Positions 8,476 through 16,467 of a stretch of 35,052 nt of DNA are shown piece after piece. A program made the translations under genes and the position numbers. Each line of letters starts with the position of its first letter. The stretch's first letter is position 1. This DNA comes from Emticicia sp. GTDB taxonomy: Bacteria > Bacteroidota > Bacteroidia > Cytophagales > Spirosomataceae. The stretch covers positions 1 through 35,052 of the forward strand of contig JAFEIL010000405.1 of the NCBI GenBank assembly GCA_017495105.1, in the 5' to 3' direction. The notes beneath the pieces are model-generated. The model searched no databases, had not been told where the DNA came from, and worked only from the letters and a program-made list of their open reading frames with translations.

Positions 8476-8506
8476 CAAATTTAAAAAGAAAGACGATACC
8501 TACAAA
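8476..8506 (-). promoter_or_regulatory. accB promoter (Bacteroidetes -33/-7 type)
   Basis: On the minus strand TTTG (8506-8503) is followed by a 19-bp spacer and TAAATTTG (8483-8476). This is a full match to the Bacteroidetes consensus TTTG-N19..21-TAnnTTTG. Predicted transcription starts near 8469, about 35 nt upstream of the accB ATG. One arm of the inverted repeat at 8490-8501 fills most of the spacer, so a protein bound there would block the promoter. Confidence 0.65.
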
Positions 8507-8575
8507 GAAATAAGAAAACAGAAACACCTTACAGGAAGTGTCGTTGTACTTTTAAACTCGTAGAGGTATCGTCTT
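8490..8575. repeat. 12-bp inverted repeat, arms 74 bp apart, between efp and accB
   Basis: The arms AAGACGATACCT (8490-8501) and AGGTATCGTCTT (8564-8575) are exact reverse complements. Their centre-to-centre distance of 74 bp is about seven helical turns. On the minus strand the second arm is followed by TCTTTTT, so the pair could alternatively fold as a large-loop terminator after efp. Looping operator and RNA hairpin are both open. Confidence 0.6.
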
Positions 8576-8655
8576 CGGTATGTTTCAATATCTGATTCAA
8601 TCAATTTGTATAAATGTCTTAAAACAAAAGGCTTTTATTGAAAATTGTTGATGTA

Positions 8656-9228
8656 TTATTTGGCTTCTTTTACTCTTGAATCGTATTCGTAAGTATTGGT
8701 ATTTACACGAATCAATTCATCGTTATCAATAAAAAGTGGTACTTTGATTGTTGCACCTGTTTCGACTGTTGCTGGTTTGTTGGCACTTGTAGATGTATCG
8801 CCTCTTAGACCTGGCTCAGTATAAGTTACACGAAGTTCAACGTATTGAGGCAATTCAACGCTCAGAATAGTCTCGGTTTCAGCATGAACCAATACTGATA
8901 CTTCTTGACCGTCTTTCATCAAATCGGCTTGTGGAACTAACTTTTCATCAAGATTGAATTGCTCAAAATTTTCATTTTCCATGAAATTGTAGCCGGTTTC
9001 ATCTTTATACAAGAATTGGAATTCTCTTTTTTCAATACGAGCTGTTGTTACCGTAACACCTGCATTGAAGGTATTATCAATAACTCTTCCTGTTTTAATA
9101 TTTCTAAGTTTTGTTCTCACAAAAGCTGGGCCTTTACCTGGCTTCACGTGCTGAAACTCAGTAATCGTATAGAGGTCATTATTATATACTAAACAAAGAC
9201 CATTTCTAAAATCTGCGGTTGTTGCCAT
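8656..9228 (-). CDS. efp: Translation elongation factor P
   Basis: EF-P enters stalled ribosomes and restores peptide-bond formation at polyproline stretches. The 190-residue protein has the three-domain KOW/OB/OB arrangement. The tip loop VKPGKGPAF places the functional lysine at K32. The start is the ATG at 9228, giving MATTADFRNG, the standard N-terminus; an upstream in-frame ATG at 9303 would add 25 unrelated residues. It lies between fabH and accB, a common order in Bacteroidetes, and probably shares the upstream transcript. Confidence 0.96.
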   Translation of the reverse strand: MATTADFRNGLCLVYNNDLYTITEFQHVKPGKGPAFVRTKLRNIKTGRVIDNTFNAGVTVTTARIEKREFQFLYKDETGYNFMENENFEQFNLDEKLVPQADLMKDGQEVSVLVHAETETILSVELPQYVELRVTYTEPGLRGDTSTSANKPATVETGATIKVPLFIDNDELIRVNTNTYEYDSRVKEAK

Positions 9229-9344
9229 TATTAAATATATCTTTTTTAAATGATAATCTGTAATTGAGATAGGTTCGCCCGAAATATGTACAATGAATTT
9301 CAATAAAAGATACTATAAATTTTCCATTATCAATTATTCATTAG

Positions 9345-10331
9345 TTAAATTGCCCATTTTATATAAGCTGCTCCCCAAGTAAATCCACCACCAAAAGCTG
9401 CCAAAATAAGGTTATCCCCTTTTTTGATTTGTTTTTCGTAATCGAATAAACACAATGGAATTGTTGCGGCTGTTGTATTACCGTATCTTTGAATATTGAG
9501 CATTACTTTTTCATCGCCAATACCCATTCGGCGTGCTGTTGCGTCAATAATACGTTTATTGGCTTGGTGAGGAACTAACCATGCAATATCATCACCCGTG
9601 AGATTATTTTTTTCCATAATTTCGGCTGAAACATCTGCCATATTTGTCACGGCAAACTTAAATACCGATGGGCCTTCTTGATGAATATTGTGCCATCTGT
9701 TATTAACTGTTTCGTGGCTGGCTGGGAAGCGGCTTCCACCACCTTTCATAATTAAATGATTTTCGCCAGTACCATCAGATTTCAAGATAAAATCCATCAG
9801 GCCTTCGTTTTCGGTAGTTGGTTCGAGCAAAACAGCTCCTGCACCATCGCCGAAAAGTACACAAGTTGTGCGGTCGGTATAATCAACGATTGCCGACATT
9901 TTATCAGCACCAATAACAATTACTTTTTTATATCTACCCGATTCAATAAACTGTGAGCCAATTGAAAGTGCGTATAAAAAACCTGAACAAGCGGCCAAAA
10001 TATCGAAACTACCAATCGTCGGAATGCCACATTGCGTACACACCAAATTTGCGGTCGAAGGAAACATATAATCAGGTGTTACCGTCGCACATATTACCAA
10101 TTCAATATCTTTTGGGTCAGTTCCTGTTTTTTCAAGTAAGCCTTTCACTGCTGCTGCGGCCATGTGTGAAGTTGCCAAGCCTTCACCTCGTTGAATATGG
10201 CGTTCTTTAATACCAGTACGAGCAACAATCCACTCGTCGTTTGTGTCTACCAATTTCTCTAAGTCTTCGTTGGTTAATATATCTTCTGGCACATAGCCAT
10301 GAATACCAGTGATAGCAGCTTTTAATTTCAT
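9345..10331 (-). CDS. fabH: Beta-ketoacyl-ACP synthase III
   Basis: FabH condenses acetyl- or branched acyl-CoA with malonyl-ACP to begin fatty-acid synthesis. The 328-residue protein shows the Cys-His-Asn triad: C115 in [10 protein letters not shown]255 in VPHQANKR and N285 in QRYGNTTAA. The glycine-rich end ([15 protein letters not shown]) is also present. Length is typical. It lies between plsX and efp on the same strand, so initiation, the PlsX branch to phospholipids and acetyl-CoA carboxylation are encoded together. Confidence 0.97.
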   Translation of the reverse strand: MKLKAAITGIHGYVPEDILTNEDLEKLVDTNDEWIVARTGIKERHIQRGEGLATSHMAAAAVKGLLEKTGTDPKDIELVICATVTPDYMFPSTANLVCTQCGIPTIGSFDILAACSGFLYALSIGSQFIESGRYKKVIVIGADKMSAIVDYTDRTTCVLFGDGAGAVLLEPTTENEGLMDFILKSDGTGENHLIMKGGGSRFPASHETVNNRWHNIHQEGPSVFKFAVTNMADVSAEIMEKNNLTGDDIAWLVPHQANKRIIDATARRMGIGDEKVMLNIQRYGNTTAATIPLCLFDYEKQIKKGDNLILAAFGGGFTWGAAYIKWAI

Positions 10332-10465
10332 TTTATAAAATTTAGCTATAAGCGATATGCAGTAGGCTTTATGCTTATAGGAATCATTTCAACTTGTTTT
10401 CAACAAAAATAATTGAAGTAACTAAAAGCGTATAGCGTAATGATTATAGCTTTTTATACAGTTAA
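10332..10465. other. plsX-fabH spacer with a TATAAGC/GCTTATA hairpin
   Basis: This 134-bp spacer has an imperfect inverted repeat, CTATAAGC (about 10351-10358) and GCTTATAG (about 10373-10380). A related stretch built from TATAGC words follows near 10428-10452. No T-tract follows, so a terminator is unlikely. It looks like the short repetitive spacer sequence seen elsewhere in this window. Confidence 0.35.
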
Positions 10466-11407
10466 TCAATCTTCGTATGATTCGATAATCTGTTCGGTTA
10501 CTTTTGATTCGACTTGACGAATAGCCAAGAAAATCATATTTTTGATAGCTTCGGGCGACGAAATTCCGTGTGCAACAATTACATTGCCTCTGATACCAAT
10601 AATCGGGCTGCCGCCACCTACTTCGTAATTCATACGGTCGATGAGAGGGTCTTTTATACCTCTTGAGGCTGCATAATCATAGAACGATTCGCCCATTTTG
10701 AAGATGACATTACCTGTAAAACCTTCAGTTACGATTACATCAGCTCTCCCATCAAACAAATCACGTCCTTCTACGTTACCAATGAAGTTGATTTTTTTGT
10801 TGATTTTGAGTAATTGATGAGCTGCTTGCACTACTGTTGAGCCTTTTTGTTCTTCTTCACCAATATTTAATAAAGCAACTTTAGGATTAGCAATTCCGAA
10901 TGCAAATTTTGTATAAAGTGAACCGAGCTCGGCAAATTCGGCCAAAACCTCGGGTTTACAGTCGGCATTAGCACCAATGTCTAGCATAAGGCTATATTTG
11001 CCATTTTTTAGCGGAAGAAAACCCGCAATAGGTGGGCGTTGGATATTTCCAACGGTTTTAACAGTAAAGAGTGAACCTACCATCATAGCACCAGTATTTC
11101 CAGCACTACAAAAAGCATCGACTTGTTTCTCCTTTAAAAGTTTAAACCCAACTCCAATGCTGGAATTGGGTTTCTGAGAAAAAGCCCTTGTAGGATGTTC
11201 ACTCATCTCGATAACATCGTCAGCATTAACCATTTCAATAGCAAGAGCAGGATATTTCATTGTTTGTAAAATATCAAGCATTATGCTTTGTTTACCAATC
11301 AACACCAGCTTTACGCCTTCGGGTAATTGGTTGGCGGCATTTACAGCACCTTCGACGATGGCTTTGGGAGCAAAATCACCCCCCATAACATCTACGGCAA
11401 TTTTCAT
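10466..11407 (-). CDS. plsX: Phosphate acyltransferase PlsX
   Basis: PlsX converts acyl-ACP to acyl-phosphate, the donor for PlsY in the first acylation of glycerol-3-phosphate. The 313-residue protein carries the characteristic N-terminus MKIAVDVMGGDFAPKAIVEG, the AGNTGAMM stretch (about 102-109), LDIGANADCKPE (about 139-150) and EGFTGNVIFKMGE (about 224-236). It is a peripheral membrane enzyme in studied bacteria. It lies between rpmF and fabH, the conserved bacterial order. Confidence 0.97.
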   Translation of the reverse strand: MKIAVDVMGGDFAPKAIVEGAVNAANQLPEGVKLVLIGKQSIMLDILQTMKYPALAIEMVNADDVIEMSEHPTRAFSQKPNSSIGVGFKLLKEKQVDAFCSAGNTGAMMVGSLFTVKTVGNIQRPPIAGFLPLKNGKYSLMLDIGANADCKPEVLAEFAELGSLYTKFAFGIANPKVALLNIGEEEQKGSTVVQAAHQLLKINKKINFIGNVEGRDLFDGRADVIVTEGFTGNVIFKMGESFYDYAASRGIKDPLIDRMNYEVGGGSPIIGIRGNVIVAHGISSPEAIKNMIFLAIRQVESKVTEQIIESYED

Positions 11408-11523
11408 AAAAGCAATCTCTTAGTTGAGTAAATATTTGTTTTTGGGTAACGGCTACTGGTGTTTGTTATGTACTGAGCACACAAGGTAATAGGTAAGTAA
11501 CCAGTATCCAGCCACAAGCATTA

Positions 11524-11715
11524 TTAAGCTTTTTGGTAGCCTTCAGCAACTAATTTGCCTTTGTAGAATAAGTTGCCTTCAAATACGTGTGCACGGTGAC
11601 GAACATGAATTTCGCCAGTAGTAGCATCTACCGATAAGGCTTTAGTTGATAAAGAATCGTGCGTTCTACGCTTATCTCTTCTTGTTGTCGAATGTCTTCT
11701 CTTAGGATGTGCCAT
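11524..11715 (-). CDS. rpmF: Large-subunit ribosomal protein bL32 (zinc-free form)
   Basis: This is ribosomal protein L32, 63 residues, with the typical start MAHPKRRHSTTRRDKRRTHD. The four cysteines of the zinc-ribbon form are absent; at their positions the chain reads DATTGEIHVRHRAHVFEGN. This is therefore the cysteine-free variant. It lies between the DUF177 gene and plsX, the order seen in many bacteria. Confidence 0.96.
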   Translation of the reverse strand: MAHPKRRHSTTRRDKRRTHDSLSTKALSVDATTGEIHVRHRAHVFEGNLFYKGKLVAEGYQKA

Positions 11716-11805
11716 TTTACTATTAACAATTAACTATTTACAAAATTTATATATCTAAATTAATCAGCGAAAAAGAATATTTAGCTCAAAGCTCATTCTT
11801 CATTC

Positions 11806-12342
11806 TTAATTATTCATTCTTAATTTACCAAGAGCAGCCCACCTTGGGTCGACTTCTTGCACTTTTAGTTCTTCGGTTGGTTCTTGTTCGGAAGTATAAA
11901 CCAAAAAACCATCTTCGTCAATATCTTCATTTCTGAATCTTGGATGAAGCTTCTTCATTGGAAGCGAAATGCCAATAAAATCGTAAATATGTTGAGCGAT
12001 ATTGATTGTGTCGGCTCCGTAAGGAATCATTTCGATTTCGTCAGAAATTTCTTCGTAACGGTCGCCAAACTTATAAATATATTTCTCTGAAATCTGTACT
12101 TCTTCATTAAATAATTCGAGACTACGGTCGCAGGTCAATTCGAGCGTTGCCGTAATATCAAAGTTCAACTGAATCAAAGCTGAATTCTTGTTGAGCCTTA
12201 GGATTGCCTTGAAATTACCATTCGTAATGAAACTCTGTTCGAAAGCCCCAAAAAACCTTTCATCGCCCTCGAATTCGAAAGTATGAACCTTTTCTTCGAG
12301 CCCTTGAATGTTAATGTCGTATTTTGATAGTATCTTGCTCAC
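11806..12342 (-). CDS. DUF177 (YceD-like) protein
   Basis: This 178-residue acidic protein belongs to the DUF177/YceD family. It is encoded upstream of rpmF in most bacteria and implicated in 23S rRNA/large-subunit maturation. Family features are the N-terminal YDINIQGL, the central ALIQLNFDITATLELTCDRS and an acidic stretch followed by AHQIYDFIGISLPMK-like sequence. The start chosen is the GTG at 12342. The TTG at 12363 is part of a promoter -7 element (TAAATTTG) and so should not be translated. The C-terminus EVDPRWAALGKLRMNN is typical of the family. Confidence 0.85.
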   Translation of the reverse strand: MSKILSKYDINIQGLEEKVHTFEFEGDERFFGAFEQSFITNGNFKAILRLNKNSALIQLNFDITATLELTCDRSLELFNEEVQISEKYIYKFGDRYEEISDEIEMIPYGADTINIAQHIYDFIGISLPMKKLHPRFRNEDIDEDGFLVYTSEQEPTEELKVQEVDPRWAALGKLRMNN

Positions 12343-12360
12343 GTTTTCAAAGAAAGGATG

Positions 12361-12391
12361 CAAATTTACGGCTAATTTTGGAATTACGAAA
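12361..12391 (-). promoter_or_regulatory. Promoter of the DUF177-rpmF-plsX-fabH operon
   Basis: On the minus strand TTTC (12391-12388, one mismatch from TTTG), a 19-bp spacer and TAAATTTG (12368-12361) match the Bacteroidetes promoter. The predicted start of transcription is near 12354, a short distance before the GTG at 12342. Confidence 0.55.
12373..12380 (+). promoter_or_regulatory. -7 element for the PAP2 gene
   Basis: TAATTTTG matches TAnnTTTG and lies 25 bp before the PAP2 ATG. No clear -33 TTTG is present at the usual distance. It overlaps the divergent promoter of the DUF177 operon. Confidence 0.4.
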
Positions 12392-12405
12392 GTTTCTTAA
12401 AGAAA

Positions 12406-13050
12406 ATGCTTAAAATACTTACTAATAATCGTTTATTTTTCATTCTCTTCCTTATTTGGGTGGTTTTTGGGGCTGTTTTGCAGCTAATTTTTACACCAAC
12501 CGAAATAATGTTTTGGATAAACCGACATCATAATTCACTGTCCGATAGCTTTTTTTACTATATAACGCTACTCGGCGAGGACACAATTTGGCTCGGATTA
12601 CTCTCTTATTTTACTTTTGAAAAATATATAAAAAGAAAAGAGAATAACCATGTGATAAAAGTACTGATAATTAGTTGGTTATCAAAAGTTTTGGTATCGG
12701 TTTCGTTGAAGAATATCTTTAATTATCCAAGACCAATCGAAGTTTATCAATTTTCGACCCAATCCATACATTTGGTCGATGGCGTTACGGTGCATCATTG
12801 GCAAAGTTTTCCGTCGGGGCATACCATGACGGCTTTTGCTTTCGCATGTGTGTGCTTGTTTGTGCTAAATAGACCTCGTTTGGCAATCATTCCTCTATTG
12901 TTGGCAATGCTAGTGGGTTATTCTCGTATGTACCTTTTTCAACATTTTCCGAGAGATGTTTTTGCAGGTGGGGTGTTGGGTGTGGGAATATTTCCCGCCC
13001 TAAAAGGAGCTAAAATACTTTTTTTGAAATTGAAAAGCCGTTTTTTATAA
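12406..13050 (+). CDS. PAP2-family membrane phosphatase
   Basis: This is a 214-residue integral membrane phosphatase of the PAP2 (type 2 phosphatidic acid phosphatase) family with about five to six helices. All three catalytic motifs are present: K102-x6-R109-P110, P136-S-G-H139, and S173-R174-x5-H180-x3-D184. Family members hydrolyse phosphatidate, phosphatidylglycerol-phosphate or undecaprenyl pyrophosphate. The substrate cannot be assigned, but a position beside lipid-synthesis genes fits a lipid phosphate. It is divergent from the DUF177 operon, with 63 bp between starts. Confidence 0.9.
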   Translation: MLKILTNNRLFFILFLIWVVFGAVLQLIFTPTEIMFWINRHHNSLSDSFFYYITLLGEDTIWLGLLSYFTFEKYIKRKENNHVIKVLIISWLSKVLVSVSLKNIFNYPRPIEVYQFSTQSIHLVDGVTVHHWQSFPSGHTMTAFAFACVCLFVLNRPRLAIIPLLLAMLVGYSRMYLFQHFPRDVFAGGVLGVGIFPALKGAKILFLKLKSRFL

Positions 13051-13073
13051 TCTAATTATTTTTAATATTTAAT

Positions 13074-13110
13074 TCCCCAATTAGGGGACGGTCCGACGAT
13101 TCGGTGGGGG
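13074..13110 (+). other. GC-rich double hairpin just before the acyl-CoA dehydrogenase start
   Basis: TCCCC-AATTA-GGGGA (13074-13088) is followed by CCGA-CGAT-TCGG (13093-13104) and a G5 run (13106-13110) that ends two bases before the ATG. The C4 arm could pair with either G-run. The base composition is unlike the flanking AT-rich sequence. Confidence 0.5.
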
Positions 13111-13112
13111 TC

Positions 13113-14900
13113 ATGTTTTACTCAAAACGAGATTTACAATTTCAATTATTTGAAGTGCTTGATAGTGAGTCACTTACAAAGTATGAATATTTTCAAGACC
13201 ATAATCGGGAATCATTTGAGATGGTGCTTGAAGCTGCCGAAGGCATTGCTACCAAAATGATGCTTCCACTTTTAACTGAAATGGACAGAAAAGAGCCGCA
13301 GTTAGTTGATGGCAAAATAAGAATCCACGAAGGAATGAAGGCTATCATCAAGAAAATGGGTGAAGATGGTTGGGTAAATGCCGCTTTTCGCTACGACGAA
13401 GGTGGACAACAGTTGCCAATTACATTTTTGAACGCTGCTGGATTTATTTTTCAAGCTGCCAATTATTCTTCGAGTATTTTTTCATTTATGAGTGGCGGTT
13501 CAGCTAATTTGATTCGAACTTTTGGTTCGCAAACATTGATTGATACTTTTACTCCAAATATGTATTCGGGCAAATGGCAAGGAACAATGGCTTTGACCGA
13601 ACCCGATGCCGGAAGTTCACTTTCTGATATTTCGACTTCAGCAGAAGCTACCGATGTGGAAGGTGTTTACAAGATAAAAGGACAGAAAATCTACATATCT
13701 GCGGGTGACCACGATGCTTGCGAAAATATCGTTCACTTGATGCTTGCCAAAATAAAAGGCGGGCCAATTGGAGCAAAAGGAATTTCACTTTTTGTTGTTC
13801 CTCAAAAACGTATCAAAAATGCAGAATTGATTGATAATGATGTAGTTACGGCTGGTATTTTCCATAAAATGGGTTATAAAGGAGCTCCTATTGCACATTT
13901 AAGCGTAGGCTCAAACGATGGAGCCGAAGGCTATTTAGTTGGTGAGCCGCACAAAGGTTTGAGTTATATGTTTCAGTTGATGAATGAGGCTCGAATTGGT
14001 GTAGGTATGAATGCAACGGCAATAGGTACGGCAGCATATTATGCTTCGTTAGCTTATGCAAAAGAGCGTCCGCAAGGGCGAAGGATTTCTGAGAAAGACC
14101 CTGTTAAACCTCAAATTCCAATCATTAATCATGCTGATGTGAAGCGAATGTTGTTGTTTCAAAAATCGGTAGTGGAAGGTTCGCTTGCTTTGAACTTATA
14201 TTGTAGTCAATTGTCTGATTTGATTCATGTGGAAGAAGGTGAAGCCAAAGAACGAGCCAATTTGTTGCTCGATTTGCTGACGCCAATAGCTAAGTCATAT
14301 CCTTCCGAAATGTGCTGCCTTTCGACGAGTGCGGCTGTACAGGTTTTGGGTGGTGCTGGTTATACAACTGATTTTACGGTCGAACAATTTTACCGAGAAG
14401 CTCGTATTCACCCAATTCATGAAGGTACAACGGCTATTCATGGTATAGATTTATTAGGCAGAAAAATCACGATTCATAACGGAAAATCAACTCAAATTTT
14501 CTTTGAAGAAGTAAATAAAACCATGGCAGAGGCTTCTAATCAAGCTTCTTTACAGCCTTTTGTGGAAAAGTTACAGAGATCATTGAGTAAAGCTCAACAA
14601 GCCACGGGCTATTTGCTCGGTTTGGCAGGAAAAGGTGAAACTGAAAAGTTTTTGGCCGATGCCACGCTTTATCTCGAAATGTTTGGCATCATTACGATTG
14701 CTTGGCAATGGCTTAATCAAGGAATTGTGGCCCAACAAAAACTAAATGATGCTCACGAAACCGACCAAAATTTTTATCAAGGAAAATTGGCTACGATGAG
14801 GTATTTTTATGAATATGAATTGGTGAAAGTAGATTCACTCGTAGAACGCCTTCAAAGCACAGATAATGTAACGATTGAAATGCAAAGTGATTGGTTTTGA
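13113..14900 (+). CDS. Acyl-CoA dehydrogenase with C-terminal extension
   Basis: This is a 595-residue FAD-dependent acyl-CoA dehydrogenase of the long type, with an extra C-terminal helical domain (from about 465), as in FadE5/AcdA-like proteins. Visible features are ALTEPDAGSSLSDI (about 165-178, substrate/FAD region), the GxG-rich RIGVGMNA stretch, VLGGAGYTTDF (about 413-423) and the catalytic-base segment HEGTTAIHG with E437. It catalyses the first, flavin-linked step of fatty-acid beta-oxidation. The start is the ATG at 13113; the GTG at 13104 lies inside a GC-rich hairpin region and adds only three residues. Confidence 0.93.
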   Translation: MFYSKRDLQFQLFEVLDSESLTKYEYFQDHNRESFEMVLEAAEGIATKMMLPLLTEMDRKEPQLVDGKIRIHEGMKAIIKKMGEDGWVNAAFRYDEGGQQLPITFLNAAGFIFQAANYSSSIFSFMSGGSANLIRTFGSQTLIDTFTPNMYSGKWQGTMALTEPDAGSSLSDISTSAEATDVEGVYKIKGQKIYISAGDHDACENIVHLMLAKIKGGPIGAKGISLFVVPQKRIKNAELIDNDVVTAGIFHKMGYKGAPIAHLSVGSNDGAEGYLVGEPHKGLSYMFQLMNEARIGVGMNATAIGTAAYYASLAYAKERPQGRRISEKDPVKPQIPIINHADVKRMLLFQKSVVEGSLALNLYCSQLSDLIHVEEGEAKERANLLLDLLTPIAKSYPSEMCCLSTSAAVQVLGGAGYTTDFTVEQFYREARIHPIHEGTTAIHGIDLLGRKITIHNGKSTQIFFEEVNKTMAEASNQASLQPFVEKLQRSLSKAQQATGYLLGLAGKGETEKFLADATLYLEMFGIITIAWQWLNQGIVAQQKLNDAHETDQNFYQGKLATMRYFYEYELVKVDSLVERLQSTDNVTIEMQSDWF

Positions 14901-14931
14901 GATTAGCAGTAGCTGAGCGAAGTTAGCGAAA

Positions 14932-14964
14932 ATTTGTGGCACACCTCAAAGGTATGCCACAAAT
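14932..14964. terminator. Bidirectional terminator-like hairpin
   Basis: ATTTGTGGCACACC (14932-14945) and GGTATGCCACAAAT (14951-14964) form a 14-bp stem with one G-U wobble and a five-base loop. It lies between the converging acyl-CoA dehydrogenase and DoxX-like genes. The T-tail is weak. Confidence 0.65.
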
Positions 14965-14973
14965 ACTTGTCGT

Positions 14974-15387
14974 TTACCCTACCAAAGTAAAGGTAAAAAG
15001 TCCAAAGGCTATCAACAAAAAATAACCTACCAATGAGGCTGCTCCTGCGTAATCTTTGGCGATACGTTGGCCTGTAAACAAACATAGAATAGAAAGCAAC
15101 GAAAGCTCTAAGCCGAAAATTGCAAAGTCTTTTTGCCCTTCGATGAAATAGAAAATTGCTCCGAAAAATGAGGCTAATCCTGCCAAAACTTCCAGGATTA
15201 TGATAATTACGAACAAAATTCCCGAAAATGAATTTAAAAAGGTCTTGGAAAAAACACTCTCAATGTAATTTTTATTTCCTTTAAAATCAAAAACTTTATC
15301 GAAGCCTGATTGTAAGAAAAGTACGCCTGTAAAAAGCGAAATAAGCACCTGAATAATTTTTAATAAAGTATGGTCGAAAATGTGCAT
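14974..15387 (-). CDS. DoxX-like membrane protein
   Basis: This 137-residue protein has four predicted transmembrane helices (about 9-27, 50-72, 78-100, 112-134). The motif FLQSGFDKVFDFKGN early in the chain resembles DoxX/DoxD family proteins, which take part in quinone-linked redox or are of unknown role. The start is the ATG at 15387 (MHIFDHTLL); the longer frame to 15504 runs through the hairpin that ends the upstream gene. Function is not assignable beyond family. Confidence 0.7.
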   Translation of the reverse strand: MHIFDHTLLKIIQVLISLFTGVLFLQSGFDKVFDFKGNKNYIESVFSKTFLNSFSGILFVIIIILEVLAGLASFFGAIFYFIEGQKDFAIFGLELSLLSILCLFTGQRIAKDYAGAASLVGYFLLIAFGLFTFTLVG

Positions 15388-15463
15388 TGACTTTAATGGT
15401 TTAGTTCTGGACAAAGATAGAAATTCAGTGAATAAATATCGGTTTTCGATTAACAAAAAATAT

Positions 15464-15507
15464 AATGTGCCACACTTGTTCACAACGAAAATAAGGTGTG
15501 GCACATT
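15464..15507 (-). terminator. Terminator of the beta-barrel gene
   Basis: The perfect 12-bp arms AATGTGCCACAC (15464-15475) and GTGTGGCACATT (15496-15507) start 15 bp after the stop at 15522. On the minus strand they are followed by ATATTTTTTG. The stem shares the word GTGGCACA with the hairpin at 14932. Confidence 0.75.
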
Positions 15508-15521
15508 TGGCTTTAAAGATT

Positions 15522-16232
15522 TTACAAACGAATCCCAAAAGAAATTGCATTGCCATTGATCGGGTTATTATCTTTGAAAAGTGGTGTGGCTTCATAGCGA
15601 GCAAAGATGGCAAAACCTTTACGACCTAATTCTGCAGCAAATCCGTAGTGAAATTTATTGAGGTTGTAAGCACTTTTGAAGTGTTCTTTAGCTCCAGTTT
15701 CTTCTTTGGTTTTTACGTAACTACCTATTCTTATACCTCCATAAGCACCTACTCCAAGGCTCCATTTGCTTTCTTTAAAGCCAAACTGTAACATCAACGG
15801 AACATTGAAACTCGATACCACAAATTTCGATTTATCAAGATTTTCTTTTACATCTACAAAACCTGCTCCATTGGCGGTATTTTCTAAGCGAATGTTCTCC
15901 TTCATCATATAATTATTCCAAGCAAACTCTAAGCCCGTTCCGAAAGCAATATCTACATGGTTACCAGTAATTAGGCGATGGTTTTTCTTCCAGTTTAAGG
16001 CTACGTATCTCGAACGTTCATTCTTAAGCTCAGGTAAATTCTTTGATTCATAGGTGTTTAGACCAAGATAAAGACCAAAGTCTTCGTGAGAAAACATATT
16101 GTGTTTCTTTGTTGAATATTGCGATGATTGTTTATATTCTCTTGAATCGTCTTCTTTATCTTGGGCAAATGCACCCAAATTTACAGTAAAAGCCATAGTT
16201 AAGACAGCGATTGTTTTTACAAGCATTTTCAT
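15522..16232 (-). CDS. Outer-membrane beta-barrel protein
   Basis: This 236-residue exported protein begins with a Sec signal peptide (MKMLVKTIAVLTMAFTVNLG, cleavage after AFA-Q). After an acidic linker it alternates short aromatic beta-strand-like segments (FGLYLGLNTY, WSLGVGAYGGIRIGSYV, FHYGFAAELGRKGFAIFARYE) and ends in SFGIRL, consistent with a small outer-membrane barrel. No specific function is recognised. The start at 16232 is chosen because the signal peptide begins there; the frame upstream has no coding character. A perfect hairpin lies 42 bp upstream. Confidence 0.78.
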   Translation of the reverse strand: MKMLVKTIAVLTMAFTVNLGAFAQDKEDDSREYKQSSQYSTKKHNMFSHEDFGLYLGLNTYESKNLPELKNERSRYVALNWKKNHRLITGNHVDIAFGTGLEFAWNNYMMKENIRLENTANGAGFVDVKENLDKSKFVVSSFNVPLMLQFGFKESKWSLGVGAYGGIRIGSYVKTKEETGAKEHFKSAYNLNKFHYGFAAELGRKGFAIFARYEATPLFKDNNPINGNAISFGIRL

Positions 16233-16273
16233 GATTTTAATAAATTTAATGTGAGTGATTGATATTTTATAGT

Positions 16274-16295
16274 GATAGAAATATGGATTTCTATC
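16274..16295. promoter_or_regulatory. Perfect 9-bp inverted repeat upstream of the beta-barrel gene
   Basis: GATAGAAAT (16274-16282), loop ATGG, ATTTCTATC (16287-16295). It lies 42-63 bp before the ATG and could be an operator or an mRNA hairpin. A plus-strand TATATTTG (16299-16306) next to it matches a -7 element pointing away from the gene. Confidence 0.4.
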
Positions 16296-16467
16296 GGCTA
16301 TATTTGTAAAACTGCTGCAGTAGTTTTTGGAAATTTGCTTTTCGTAATGAAGATGCAGAAAATAGGAGAGAGGGTTGCAGAGAAAAATGAAAAATCTAAT
16401 AATCAAGCAGAAAATAATATTTAAGTGCTTGACTATCAGATTTATACCAATGAGAAATGTTTTTATT

